Shown: positions 1-7,235, counted from the stretch's first letter. The stretch: 36,249 nt of DNA from an uncultured Bacteroidales bacterium (GCA_946412245.1 CAMKGM010000030.1:1-36249), one strand, 5' to 3'. Program-made: numbers and translations. The notes: generated by a model not told the origin, from the sequence alone.

Positions 1-205
1 CTCTATGCTGCGACTCCCGTCGCAGCCCCAAGACCCTCATCCCCGCGCTCATTGAACCGCGCAGCGCTCGAGGAAGTTTTGCAGCATGAGTCGGCCGCCA
101 GGCCGGTGTGCGGTTCGCGAAGCGAAGCAAAACCTTCCTCACTTCCTTCCCATCCCTCGCTCTTTGACATCCTTCCCATCCACTTACTATAGAAACCACC
201 TTGGT

Positions 206-250
206 GGCTAGAACGGCTAGCACTACTAGTACGGCTAGTGCGGCTAGAAC
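206..250. repeat. 9-bp tandem repeat, five units
   Basis: Five consecutive 9-mers related to GGCTAGAAC: units start at 206, 215, 224, 233 and 242. The first and last units are identical; the middle unit (TACTAGTAC) is the most diverged. It lies directly before the diverged copy of the dispersed element at 265-295. Confidence 0.85.
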
Positions 251-264
251 GAGTGTGCCACGAA

Positions 265-295
265 GTGCCCAAAGAGCATTGAAGCTTTTCTCAAC
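265..295. repeat. diverged third copy of dispersed element core
   Basis: The segment starting GTGCCCAAAGAGCATTGAAG matches the core of the elements at 7191-7221 and 35394-35424 with a few substitutions, in the same orientation on the plus strand. Flanking sequence, including the promoter hairpin of the other two copies, is not recognisable here. Confidence 0.6.
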
Positions 296-373
296 ATTGA
301 GTGAGCACTTTTTCGGTAACGAAAGTACACAAAACCGCAACGAACGCGGTACAATCATCATCGCCGCCCTGTA

Positions 374-395
374 CGGTCGTCACCCGTGACGACCG
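374..395. repeat. perfect 10-bp inverted repeat
   Basis: CGGTCGTCAC-cc-GTGACGACCG forms a 10-bp perfect stem with a 2-nt centre. A degenerate relative (GTCGCCAC-ag-GTGACGAC) sits at 453-470. No T-run follows, so a terminator is not favoured; a protein-binding site or repeat-element hairpin is possible. Confidence 0.7.
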
Positions 396-507
396 CTACC
401 ACAAAAAGGTGTATTATATTGTTGCACAAAAGATTACCCATTAGTTATCGCAGTCGCCACAGGTGACGACCCTACATTGATGCACCATGCTAGTTTACAA
501 ATTCCAC

Positions 508-570
508 ATTTTCCCGGCTTTCCCAAATTTCCCAGTCTTCCCAAAAGATTCACCTTTCCCACCCTTCCCA
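508..570. repeat. 9-bp tandem repeat, seven units
   Basis: Seven 9-mers of the form nnnTTCCCA (on the minus strand TGGGAAnnn) run from 508 to 570, with one degenerate unit at 544-552. Read on the minus strand this gives a glycine-rich frame, which I take as a by-product of the repeat and not a gene. Confidence 0.75.
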
Positions 571-604
571 CAGCATCCGTCATTCCGAGACCTCCGAGTT
601 CTCC

Positions 605-661
605 GACAACTGACAACTGAAGACTGACAACTGATAACTGTCAACTGATAACTGACAGCTG
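605..661. repeat. 7-bp tandem repeat overlapping the end of tcdA
   Basis: Eight 7-mers related to GACAACT fill 605-660. On the minus strand they read as CAGTTATC/CAGTTGTC units and supply the last codons and the TGA stop (641-643) of tcdA. A related block, in the same orientation relative to its gene, lies just after hemD at 27541-27600, including the shared GAACTCGGAGGTCTC motif (here as its complement near 585-600). Confidence 0.8.
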
Positions 662-1354
662 TATTAGGTCCTTGATCACTTGTGAACCTATGAGGAGGCC
701 GGCGGCGGCGGGGACAAAAGCATTGGTGGCCGGGACGTCGCCTTCGGCTTCATCGCACTCCACGGGTTCCATGGGCAGTTCGTCGCTGCACACGCACTTG
801 AAGTGCCTGATGCCCTCGCGACGCAACTGCTTGCGCAGCACCTTGGCGAGTGGGTCATTCTTGGTCTTGCTGATGTCGCACACCTTGAAGGCCATAGGGT
901 CCAGTTTGTTGGCGGCACCCATGCTGCAAATAATGGGAATCTGCGCACGTGTGCAGCGTCGCACCAGTTCCTTCTTGGCACTCACGGTGTCGATGCAGTC
1001 CACCACATAGTCATAGACACTCAGGTCCAGTTCGTCGGCATTGCACACGCGGTAGAATAGTTTGTGCGTTGTCACCACGCAGCCGGGGTTGATGTCCTGA
1101 ATGCGTCGCGCCGCCACATCCACCTTGTATTGGCCAAGTGTGCTGTTGAGTGCCACCATCTGCCGATTAAGATTTGACAGGGCAACGCGGTCGGGGTCTA
1201 TCAGGTCAATGGCTCCTACACCGCTACGCGCCAGTACCTCAACCGCATAGCCACCCACCCCACCCACGCCGAATACCGCCACGCGGCTGTGTGCCAGGGT
1301 TTCCATCGCTGCCTTGCCCAGCAGCATCTGTGTTCTCACAAAGGGGTTCTGCAT
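641..1354 (-). CDS. tcdA: tRNA threonylcarbamoyladenosine dehydratase (TcdA/CsdL, ThiF family)
   Basis: This 237-residue protein is an E1-like ThiF/MoeB-fold enzyme. TcdA adenylates and dehydrates t6A37 in tRNAs to cyclic ct6A in the cytoplasm. The Rossmann glycine motif GVGGVGG lies near residue 29, followed by DPDRVALSNLNRQ, the conserved adenylating-enzyme segment, and a CIDTVSAK stretch near residue 118. Length fits the family. The ATG at 1354 lies about 25 nt downstream of a consensus promoter and is accepted. The gene is monocistronic and divergent from the DUF1573 operon. Oddity: the last residues (about LSVIS) and the stop codon come from a 7-bp tandem repeat, so the native C-terminus has probably been replaced or trimmed. 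The general function is firm; TcdA is preferred to other ThiF paralogues from overall similarity. Confidence 0.88.
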   Translation of the reverse strand: MQNPFVRTQMLLGKAAMETLAHSRVAVFGVGGVGGYAVEVLARSGVGAIDLIDPDRVALSNLNRQMVALNSTLGQYKVDVAARRIQDINPGCVVTTHKLFYRVCNADELDLSVYDYVVDCIDTVSAKKELVRRCTRAQIPIICSMGAANKLDPMAFKVCDISKTKNDPLAKVLRKQLRREGIRHFKCVCSDELPMEPVECDEAEGDVPATNAFVPAAAGLLIGSQVIKDLIQLSVIS

Positions 1355-1384
1355 CGTTTCGTTTTATGTATGTGATTACTACTG

Positions 1385-1416
1385 CAAAGTTAAATAATTA
1401 TCGGCTAACGGGCAAA
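1385..1416 (-). promoter_or_regulatory. promoter of tcdA
   Basis: On the minus strand TTTG (1416-1413) is separated by 20 nt from TAACTTTG (1392-1385), a perfect match to the Bacteroidetes -33/-7 consensus. Transcription would start near 1380, giving a short leader before the ATG at 1354. Confidence 0.75.
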
Positions 1417-1496
1417 CTAAGACGCGTTAGGGAGTTTGCTGAAGCATCGCAATCATTAAAAAAACCTAATAACTGCCATATTGCAAACATTATTTG

Positions 1497-1504
1497 TAAT
1501 TTTG
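1497..1504 (+). promoter_or_regulatory. -7 element of the DUF1573-meaB operon
   Basis: TAATTTTG matches the Bacteroidetes -7 element TAnnTTTG and lies 27 nt before the ATG at 1532. No good TTTG is found at the expected -33 distance, so the promoter is weak or helped by an activator. Confidence 0.5.
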
Positions 1505-1531
1505 CATTATTACTGAACTAAACCGACGGCT

Positions 1532-1927
1532 ATGAAACGATTGCTGAATATATTGATTCTTGCTATTGCGCTGGCACTGCCCGCTATGGCACAAGACGGT
1601 CCGAAGGCCACTTTTGAAGTTACGAACCACAACTTCGGGACCATTAAGGAGTCAAAAGGCCCCGTAACCTGCAAATTCGAGTTTGTCAACACGGGCGACA
1701 AGCCCCTCATTATCACCGATGCTACCGCCTCTTGCGGTTGCACACGACCCGAGTTTCCCACCAAGCCCATCAAGCCCGGCAAAAAAGGCAAGATTAAGGT
1801 GACTTTCAGCCCAATAGGCCGCGCAGGTGCGTTCAGGAAAACGGTCAAGGTCTACACTAACGGACAGGATCGCCGCATCAATCTCACCATTGAGGGATCC
1901 ATCATTCCGGCCAAGCGCAAGCGCTAA
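1532..1927 (+). CDS. DUF1573 domain protein, secreted
   Basis: 131 residues: a signal peptide (about 1-20, ending PAMAQ) followed by a single DUF1573 domain, an immunoglobulin-like fold common in Bacteroidetes exported proteins. The domain hallmark is visible: NHNFGTIKE, then VNTGDKPLIITDATASCGCT, then KPIKPGKKGKIKVTF and VYTN. DUF1573 proteins are of unknown role; the invariant Cys-Gly-Cys is conserved here. It is the first gene of a four-gene plus-strand operon, 23 nt ahead of a longer paralogue. The basic tail (AKRKR) is short and unusual for a periplasmic protein. Exact function unknown. Confidence 0.85.
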   Translation: MKRLLNILILAIALALPAMAQDGPKATFEVTNHNFGTIKESKGPVTCKFEFVNTGDKPLIITDATASCGCTRPEFPTKPIKPGKKGKIKVTFSPIGRAGAFRKTVKVYTNGQDRRINLTIEGSIIPAKRKR

Positions 1928-1950
1928 ACCGGCACACAACAATCCTTGCC

Positions 1951-3057
1951 ATGAGACACGAGTCATTCCAGTCGCTGCTGACCAAGCCTCTGCTGCTTGC
2001 CGCAATGTTGCTGTCGGCGTGTTGCGGTTGGGCCCAACCGGTAGCCACTTGGCTCGAGACGGAGCACGACTTCGGCAGTTTCAGCGACAGCATCAAGACC
2101 GTCTCATGCGAGATGCGGCTGGTGAATACCGGATCGGAGCCGCTTGTCATTGTCGAAGTAAAACCCTCGTGCGGCTGCACCGCTGTTGAGTATCCACGCG
2201 AACCCATCGCTCCCGCCGACACCGCCATCGTGCAACTGCGTTACGACTCGCGCAAGATTCCCGGTGAGTTTGAGAAAAACGTTTTGGTCTACACTAACAC
2301 CGTTCCACGCAAGACCATGCTGGTGGTCAAGGGCTTGGTCATCGGTTCGCCCGAGACCATTGACGAGAAGTATCCCTACGGCACCGGTCCCGTCAAGTTC
2401 AGCCACAACAGTCTCCCCCTTGGCACTGTCACGCGCGGAAAATGGCGCGAAGCGTTTTTCACAGGCTATAACACGGCTCGGCAACCCATGCGCGTCGCTG
2501 TCACCGGATTGCCGCAACACATGAGCGCACGCGTCTTGCCTGACACCATCATGCCCGGCAAACTGGTCACCGTCTCACTTTTCTATGACTCTTGGCGGGC
2601 ACCCCTGTGGGGACTTAACACCGACACGATTGCCATTCATGCCATGCCGATTGCCGACTCCACACAGGTCGTTACCATGCCGTTCACAGTCATGGCACAA
2701 GTCAAGGAAGATTTTTCTAAACTCACTGATAAACAGCGACGTGACGCACCCGACGCCACCTTCTCGACCGATAAGATTGACTTCGGGACTTTCAGCGGCA
2801 ATGCCTCATGCACCTTCACCATCAAGAACAACGGCAAGAGCAACCTGGTCATCAGGCGACTCTTTGTTCCTGACGCGCACATCACCGCGCAAACTACCGA
2901 CCTTGAAATCAAGAAAGGAAAGCAGACTACTGTCACCGTGCAGGTGAACGACTTTACCGAGCCTGTACTCAACACCTCGCTCACTGTCATCACTAACGAC
3001 CCCTATCGCCCGCAACAAGAAGTGCGATTGGTGGGCATCAACAAGACATCAAATTAA
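1951..3057 (+). CDS. DUF1573 domain protein with two Ig-like domains
   Basis: 368 residues. An N-terminal signal (about 1-29) contains LSAC, which could be a lipobox, so a lipoprotein is possible. A DUF1573 domain follows (about 35-130) with EHDFGSFSD and KPSCGCT, closely paralogous to the upstream gene. A central region of about 100 residues lacks a clear match, and a second DUF1573-like domain (about 265-365: DKIDFGTFSG, KNNGKSNLVI, VITNDPYRPQ) has lost the Cys-Gly-Cys motif. Eight nt separate it from meaB. The arrangement suggests tandem duplication followed by domain growth. Envelope location is well supported; role unknown. Confidence 0.83.
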   Translation: MRHESFQSLLTKPLLLAAMLLSACCGWAQPVATWLETEHDFGSFSDSIKTVSCEMRLVNTGSEPLVIVEVKPSCGCTAVEYPREPIAPADTAIVQLRYDSRKIPGEFEKNVLVYTNTVPRKTMLVVKGLVIGSPETIDEKYPYGTGPVKFSHNSLPLGTVTRGKWREAFFTGYNTARQPMRVAVTGLPQHMSARVLPDTIMPGKLVTVSLFYDSWRAPLWGLNTDTIAIHAMPIADSTQVVTMPFTVMAQVKEDFSKLTDKQRRDAPDATFSTDKIDFGTFSGNASCTFTIKNNGKSNLVIRRLFVPDAHITAQTTDLEIKKGKQTTVTVQVNDFTEPVLNTSLTVITNDPYRPQQEVRLVGINKTSN

Positions 3058-3065
3058 TACACGAT

Positions 3066-4211
3066 ATGAACCAAGACGAAATAAAGAAACACAGCAAGAA
3101 TGTGACCATGCATCACCCTGAAAACGACGACCAATACACCGGACTGCAGGTCAATGCGGGAGTGGAACAACCACCCATCGTGAGCCCATATATCAAGAAT
3201 CGCAAGAAACGTCAAAAACTTACCGTCACCGATTATGTTGAGGGCATTCTCAAGGGCAACACCACCATTCTGGGGCAAGCCGTGACCCTGGTTGAGAGCC
3301 TTGCAACAGAGCATCAAGCCATTGCGCAAGAGGTGATTGAGAAGTGCCTGCCGCACACGGGCAATAGCCGCCGCATAGGCATCACGGGCGTGCCAGGAGC
3401 CGGCAAGAGCACCTCAATTGACGTGTTCGGCACTTATATTCTTGACCGTAATCCTAACGACAAACTGGCCGTGCTTGCCATTGACCCGTCGAGCGAGCGC
3501 TCCAAGGGCTCTATCTTGGGCGACAAGACGCGCATGGAGAAACTATCGGTCCACCCGCGGGCATTCATCCGTCCTTCACCCTCGGCCGGTTCGCTGGGCG
3601 GCGTAGCGCGCAAGACACGCGAGACCATCATGCTGTGCGAGGCAGCCGGCTACAACAACATCTTTGTCGAGACCGTGGGTGTGGGACAGAGCGAAACGGC
3701 CGTGCACTCTATGGTTGACTTCTTCCTACTCATTCAGATTGCCGGTGCCGGCGACGAATTGCAAGGCATCAAGCGTGGCATCATGGAGATGGCCGATGCC
3801 ATAGGCATCAACAAGGCCGACGGTGACAATGTGGACCGCGCCAACCGGCAGGCGCTTGAATTCCGCAACGCCCTGCACCTCTATCCGATGCCGCCCAGCG
3901 GATTCCTGCCTCAAGTCACCACTTATTCGGGCTACTACAACCTCAATATCGACAAGTTGTGGAGAATCGTTGACGACTACTTCGACTTCGTGCACGCCAA
4001 CGGCTACTTTGAAGAGCGTCGGCGTCAGCAAGAGAAATACTGGATGTACGAGACCATCAACGAGCAACTCAAATCGCGTTTCTACAACGATCCTGAGATT
4101 GAGCGCTTGCTGCAGGTCAAGCAGCAGATGGTTCTTGAGAGCAAGCAGTCATCATTTGTCGCAGCAAGCGATGTGCTCAAGTTCTACTACGACAACGTTA
4201 TCAACAAATAA
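3066..4211 (+). CDS. meaB: MeaB/ArgK-type GTPase chaperone of methylmalonyl-CoA mutase
   Basis: 381 residues of the G3E SIMIBI GTPase family. Visible motifs are the P-loop GVPGAGKST (108-116), DPSSERSKGSILGDKTRM (about 140-157), ETVGVGQSE (about 202-210) and a NKADGDN base-recognition segment near residue 250. The protein loads and protects adenosylcobalamin in methylmalonyl-CoA mutase, which Bacteroidales use in succinate-to-propionate conversion; the fumarate reductase genes at 15272-18744 belong to the same fermentation route. The mutase genes (mutAB) are not in this window. The N-terminal 45 residues are polar and poorly conserved; the ATG at 3066 fits the 8-nt gap after the previous stop. 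Confidence 0.92.
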   Translation: MNQDEIKKHSKNVTMHHPENDDQYTGLQVNAGVEQPPIVSPYIKNRKKRQKLTVTDYVEGILKGNTTILGQAVTLVESLATEHQAIAQEVIEKCLPHTGNSRRIGITGVPGAGKSTSIDVFGTYILDRNPNDKLAVLAIDPSSERSKGSILGDKTRMEKLSVHPRAFIRPSPSAGSLGGVARKTRETIMLCEAAGYNNIFVETVGVGQSETAVHSMVDFFLLIQIAGAGDELQGIKRGIMEMADAIGINKADGDNVDRANRQALEFRNALHLYPMPPSGFLPQVTTYSGYYNLNIDKLWRIVDDYFDFVHANGYFEERRRQQEKYWMYETINEQLKSRFYNDPEIERLLQVKQQMVLESKQSSFVAASDVLKFYYDNVINK

Positions 4212-4222
4212 AATTCTTGATT

Positions 4223-4690
4223 ATGAAGAAAATTCTGTCTATTGCTATATGCGCCATCGCCGTATTGCTACTGGCTCAATGCTCCATCTCGCGCAAACTT
4301 GAGGCAAAAGCCTATCCCATAGACTTCACTGAACTGCATAACTACTATGTGCTCAACACACACAAGGTCAAAAAGGTTGAGCGAAAAATCATCACCAGCG
4401 AAGACGAGTTCTTCAGCATCTTTGGCGAAGCAGCCGTCATGGGCACCAACGGAAATCCCACGCCCGTCAATTTCAAGACCCAGTTTGTGCTCGCGGTTAT
4501 ACTGCCCGAGACTAACCGTAGCGTGAGCGTCTATCCTGCCCAAGTGCTTGAAAACGGCAACGCTGTCATCTTTGACTATAAGGTCGACAAGGGTTCAAAG
4601 AACACCTATACAATGGTGCCCTTCACAGCCATAGCCATCGACCGTCCGCTCGAGATGCTCAGCATGGAGTTCTACTTCCGCCAGAAGTAA
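4223..4690 (+). CDS. small predicted lipoprotein, unknown function
   Basis: 155 residues starting at ATG 4223, chosen over an in-frame TTG at 4217 because it gives a typical signal MKKILSIAICAIAVLLLAQC with Cys20 as the likely lipidated residue. The mature part has VERKIITSEDEFFSIFGEAA and a beta-rich C-terminal half ending FYFRQK. It resembles small Bacteroidales envelope lipoproteins, but I do not recognise a family. It is the last gene of the DUF1573-meaB operon, 11 nt after meaB, and is followed by a strong hairpin terminator. Confidence 0.75.
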   Translation: MKKILSIAICAIAVLLLAQCSISRKLEAKAYPIDFTELHNYYVLNTHKVKKVERKIITSEDEFFSIFGEAAVMGTNGNPTPVNFKTQFVLAVILPETNRSVSVYPAQVLENGNAVIFDYKVDKGSKNTYTMVPFTAIAIDRPLEMLSMEFYFRQK

Positions 4691-4733
4691 AAACATCAAG
4701 TCCTTTTGCCCAAAAGGGAGTGTCCGTAATCCC

Positions 4734-4754
4734 CTAATCCCTAATCCCTAATCC
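4734..4754. repeat. CTAATCC heptamer, three perfect copies
   Basis: CTAATCC occurs three times in tandem (4734, 4741, 4748), preceded by a near copy GTAATCC. It lies between a small hairpin (CCTTTT-gccc-AAAAGG, 4702-4717) and the large terminator at 4754-4794. Confidence 0.85.
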
Positions 4755-4794
4755 TCAAGTTTCTAAAGGGGCAAAACCTCTTTAGAAACTTGAG
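4754..4794. terminator. strong bidirectional terminator hairpin between converging operons
   Basis: CTCAAGTTTCTAAAG (4754-4768) pairs perfectly with CTTTAGAAACTTGAG (4780-4794); adding GGG/CCT extends the stem to 18 bp with one G-U pair and a loop of about 5 nt. It lies between the stop of the lipoprotein gene (plus) and the stop of the peptidase gene (minus) and can serve both. There is no long T-run on either side. Confidence 0.8.
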
Positions 4795-4811
4795 TGAATG
4801 ATGAGAGGGGG

Positions 4812-7019
4812 CTATTTGAGGTAGTCGTCGAAGTAGCGGGTGATGCGCTCGTGCAGGTGCACGCTTTGGTGTCCGCGCATGTTGTGCCCTTGACCCGGAT
4901 AGACGTAGAAGTCGGGCTGTGTTCCGGCAGCGATGCAGGCCTTAAGGAATGAATAGGCGTGTTGTGGCACGACGGTGGGATCGTTCAGGCCGATGATAAT
5001 CTGCAATCTACCTTTCAAGTCTTTAGCTTTTGAGAGCAGACTGGTGCGTTCGTATCCCTCGGGATTGGTCTGCGGCGTGTCCATATAGCGCTCACCGTAC
5101 ATCACCTCGTACCACTTCCAGTCAATGACGGGTCCGCCGGCCACGCCCACCTTGAACACGTCGGGGTAGTTGGTCATCAGGCTGATGGTCATGAATCCGC
5201 CGAAACTCCAACCGTGCACACCCAGGCGAGTAGTGTCGACATAGGCCAGTGACTGCAGGAATTTCACACCCTGCATTTGATCTTGCATCTCAACCTGACC
5301 CAGCTGCCTGAAGGTGGCCTGCTCAAAGTCGCGTCCGCGGTTCTCGCTGCCTCGGTTGTCCATAATGAAGAGAATGTAGCCGCGCTGCGCCATGTAGGTT
5401 TCCCAACTGCGGCTGCGATAGTGCCAACCGGCATCCACATTGTGTGCGTGAGGACCACCGTAGACATAGACCACTGTGGGGTACTTCTTAGCCGGGTCAA
5501 AGTCGGCCGGCTTAACCATGCGGTAATAGAGCGGTGTGACGCCATCGGCTGCGGTGATGGTGCCGCACTCGTAGGTGGGCACCGTGTAACCTTGCCAGGG
5601 GTCAGGGGCGGTGAAGTAGCGCACAGATTTACCGGTGCGTGTGTCAACGATGGCGATGTTGCGCGGCACATCGGGCTCTTGATACTTGTCAATCAGCAAA
5701 GTGCCGTTGGCGTTCAGCGAGCCGTCATGCCAGCCGCGGCCGCCCTCGTCAATGCGTGTGAGTGTACCATTGTCAATGTTCACGCTATAGATGTTGCACC
5801 CTATCGCATTTGTCTCGTTGCCGGCAATAATAACTTGGTGCGTCTCGCTGTCAAAGCCCAGCACATTCATCACCACCCAGTTGCCGCTCGTCACCTGGCG
5901 CAACATATTGCCATTGACATCAAGCAGATATAGGTGGTTGTAGCCATCGCGCTCGCTCTGCATCAAGAACTTCGTGGCATCCCATGGCAGGAAAACGATG
6001 GGGTGTTGCGGTTCCACATATTTTGGGTGAGTCTCGCGATAGAGTTCGCTGAGTCTCTTGCCGGTAGCAGCGTCGTAGCTCACCAGTTGGCAATCGTTTT
6101 GGTCACGGTTAAGTTCTTGCACATACACGATGTTGCCGTCGGGACTCCAAGCGATGTTGGTAAAGTAACGGTCGGTGGGGTCACCGGCATCAAGGTAAAC
6201 GATGCGGTCGCTATTGAAGTCGTAGATGCCCACGGTGACTTTGTGCGATGTGCGGCCGGCCATGGGATACTTTTCGGGCGCAGGCGTGGCCTCGACCTGA
6301 GTGGTGTCGTCAAGTTCCGGCACATTGACAAGGGGATAGTCGGCCACCATACTCTGGTCCATGCGATAGAAAGCCAGCCTCGTGCCTTGCGGATTCCAAA
6401 AGAGGCCGCCGTCAATGCCGAACTCGTTGCGGTGAACAGCCTGTCCGTAGACGATATCGCGAGAGCCGTCGGTGGTGAGTTGCTGTGCACGCATGTGGTC
6501 CAAGAATTCCTGATGCTGCTCAGGTGTAGTCACTGTGCGCGGCGGCACCTGATTAATCTCGGCACGGGCCACCCATAGGTTATCGCCTTCAATATAGGCC
6601 ATATTGCGACTCACGGGATTCCAGCTACTGACGTCGGCGGCGTCTTTCATCTTGAAAACCGTCTTGCGTGCCTTGAAGTCAATGAGCACCAAATGCTCAG
6701 ACTCGTACAGCCACACGATGGGCTTGTCGGCATAGGGGAATTCGGCTCCGGTAAGGGAACTCACTTTGCAGTCGGCGGGCAGCTTGGCCCGTGTGAACAG
6801 CAGTTTCTCGTTGCCATTCTTGGGGTTGATGGTCCAAGCGCTATCGGTGCTCAGGCGCACAGGCACATTGCCCCACCACACGATGGTGCGGTTCTTGGGT
6901 ATCATGTTGCGGTAGTTGGTACCGCCAAAGTTAAGATCCTCGAGCGTGAACTCTTTTTGCGCGGTCGCCATGAGTGGCAACAGCAGTGCGATGAGCAATA
7001 GTGGAATGTAGCGTTTCAT
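4812..7019 (-). CDS. dipeptidyl peptidase IV family serine peptidase (S9B)
   Basis: 735 residues when started at the ATG at 7019, which yields the signal peptide MKRYIPLLLIALLLPLMATAQ; upstream in-frame codons (to 7145) precede the signal and overlap the promoter, so they are rejected. The N-terminal part (about 40-480) is the eight-bladed beta-propeller; the C-terminal part is an alpha/beta hydrolase with Ser605 in GWSFGG, Asp680 in GLNDPTV and His712 in GQGHN. DPP-IV enzymes release Xaa-Pro dipeptides from peptides; in Bacteroidales they are periplasmic or surface-attached and feed peptide fermentation. The gene is monocistronic and driven by a promoter embedded in a duplicated hairpin element. 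Confidence 0.93.
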   Translation of the reverse strand: MKRYIPLLLIALLLPLMATAQKEFTLEDLNFGGTNYRNMIPKNRTIVWWGNVPVRLSTDSAWTINPKNGNEKLLFTRAKLPADCKVSSLTGAEFPYADKPIVWLYESEHLVLIDFKARKTVFKMKDAADVSSWNPVSRNMAYIEGDNLWVARAEINQVPPRTVTTPEQHQEFLDHMRAQQLTTDGSRDIVYGQAVHRNEFGIDGGLFWNPQGTRLAFYRMDQSMVADYPLVNVPELDDTTQVEATPAPEKYPMAGRTSHKVTVGIYDFNSDRIVYLDAGDPTDRYFTNIAWSPDGNIVYVQELNRDQNDCQLVSYDAATGKRLSELYRETHPKYVEPQHPIVFLPWDATKFLMQSERDGYNHLYLLDVNGNMLRQVTSGNWVVMNVLGFDSETHQVIIAGNETNAIGCNIYSVNIDNGTLTRIDEGGRGWHDGSLNANGTLLIDKYQEPDVPRNIAIVDTRTGKSVRYFTAPDPWQGYTVPTYECGTITAADGVTPLYYRMVKPADFDPAKKYPTVVYVYGGPHAHNVDAGWHYRSRSWETYMAQRGYILFIMDNRGSENRGRDFEQATFRQLGQVEMQDQMQGVKFLQSLAYVDTTRLGVHGWSFGGFMTISLMTNYPDVFKVGVAGGPVIDWKWYEVMYGERYMDTPQTNPEGYERTSLLSKAKDLKGRLQIIIGLNDPTVVPQHAYSFLKACIAAGTQPDFYVYPGQGHNMRGHQSVHLHERITRYFDDYLK

Positions 7020-7043
7020 AGACTTTCTTGGTTTATTTAAATG

Positions 7044-7235
7044 CAAAATTAGTGCAAATATGTTGCTGTTGCAACATATTCGACAAAATTTGCGAGTAAA
7101 CGAGTTCAAACGAGAACATGTTCTCAGTTTGACGAGTGAAAGCAAATTATTTAAATTTCAAAACACGAGTTGCACGAAGGGCAGCGTGTGGTGCCCAAAG
7201 GGCATTGAAACTTTTGTCAACTAAGATTCCAGTAT
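7044..7235 (-). repeat. dispersed promoter-hairpin element, copy A
   Basis: This block has two parts that recur together at 35314-35438. Part 1 (7044-7091) holds the minus-strand promoter and the inverted repeat AATATGTTGC-tgtt-GCAACATATT (7057-7080). Part 2 (7159-7235) is a 77-bp segment that matches 35362-35438 at 75 of 77 positions. Between them copy A has 67 extra bases (7092-7158) flanked by AAATTT direct repeats. The -7 element TAATTTTG (7051-7044) and a -33-like GTTG (7075-7072), spaced 20 nt, place the inverted repeat across the promoter spacer. Confidence 0.8.
7057..7080 (-). promoter_or_regulatory. promoter-spanning inverted repeat of the DPP-IV gene
   Basis: A perfect 10-bp inverted repeat (AATATGTTGC/GCAACATATT, 4-nt centre) lies between and overlaps the -33 region of the promoter whose -7 box is at 7051-7044. 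In copy B the arms are identical while the centre is AATC rather than TGTT. Such a position suits a repressor or activator operator. Confidence 0.55.

Larger units (their letters stand above)
1..640. other. gene-free repeat-rich region
   Basis: No open frame here looks like a real protein; short frames exist but their sequence comes from the repeats. It holds a perfect 8-bp hairpin (GCTGCGAC/GTCGCAGC, 7-26), a CCACC/GGTGG hairpin (196-207), a 9-bp tandem repeat (206-250), a diverged copy of a dispersed element (265-295), two related hairpins (374-395 and 453-470), a second 9-bp tandem repeat (508-570) and a 7-bp tandem repeat (605-661). The density of repeats suggests a decayed or recombination-prone intergenic region; no function is assigned. 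Confidence 0.6.

Noticed and set aside
3-272. 89-codon minus-strand frame at the window start
   Set aside because: Low-complexity Ser/Arg-rich translation across hairpins and tandem repeats; no homology recognised.
434-616. 60-codon glycine-rich minus-strand frame
   Set aside because: Its sequence is the direct translation of the 9-bp tandem repeat; no start signal or family resemblance.
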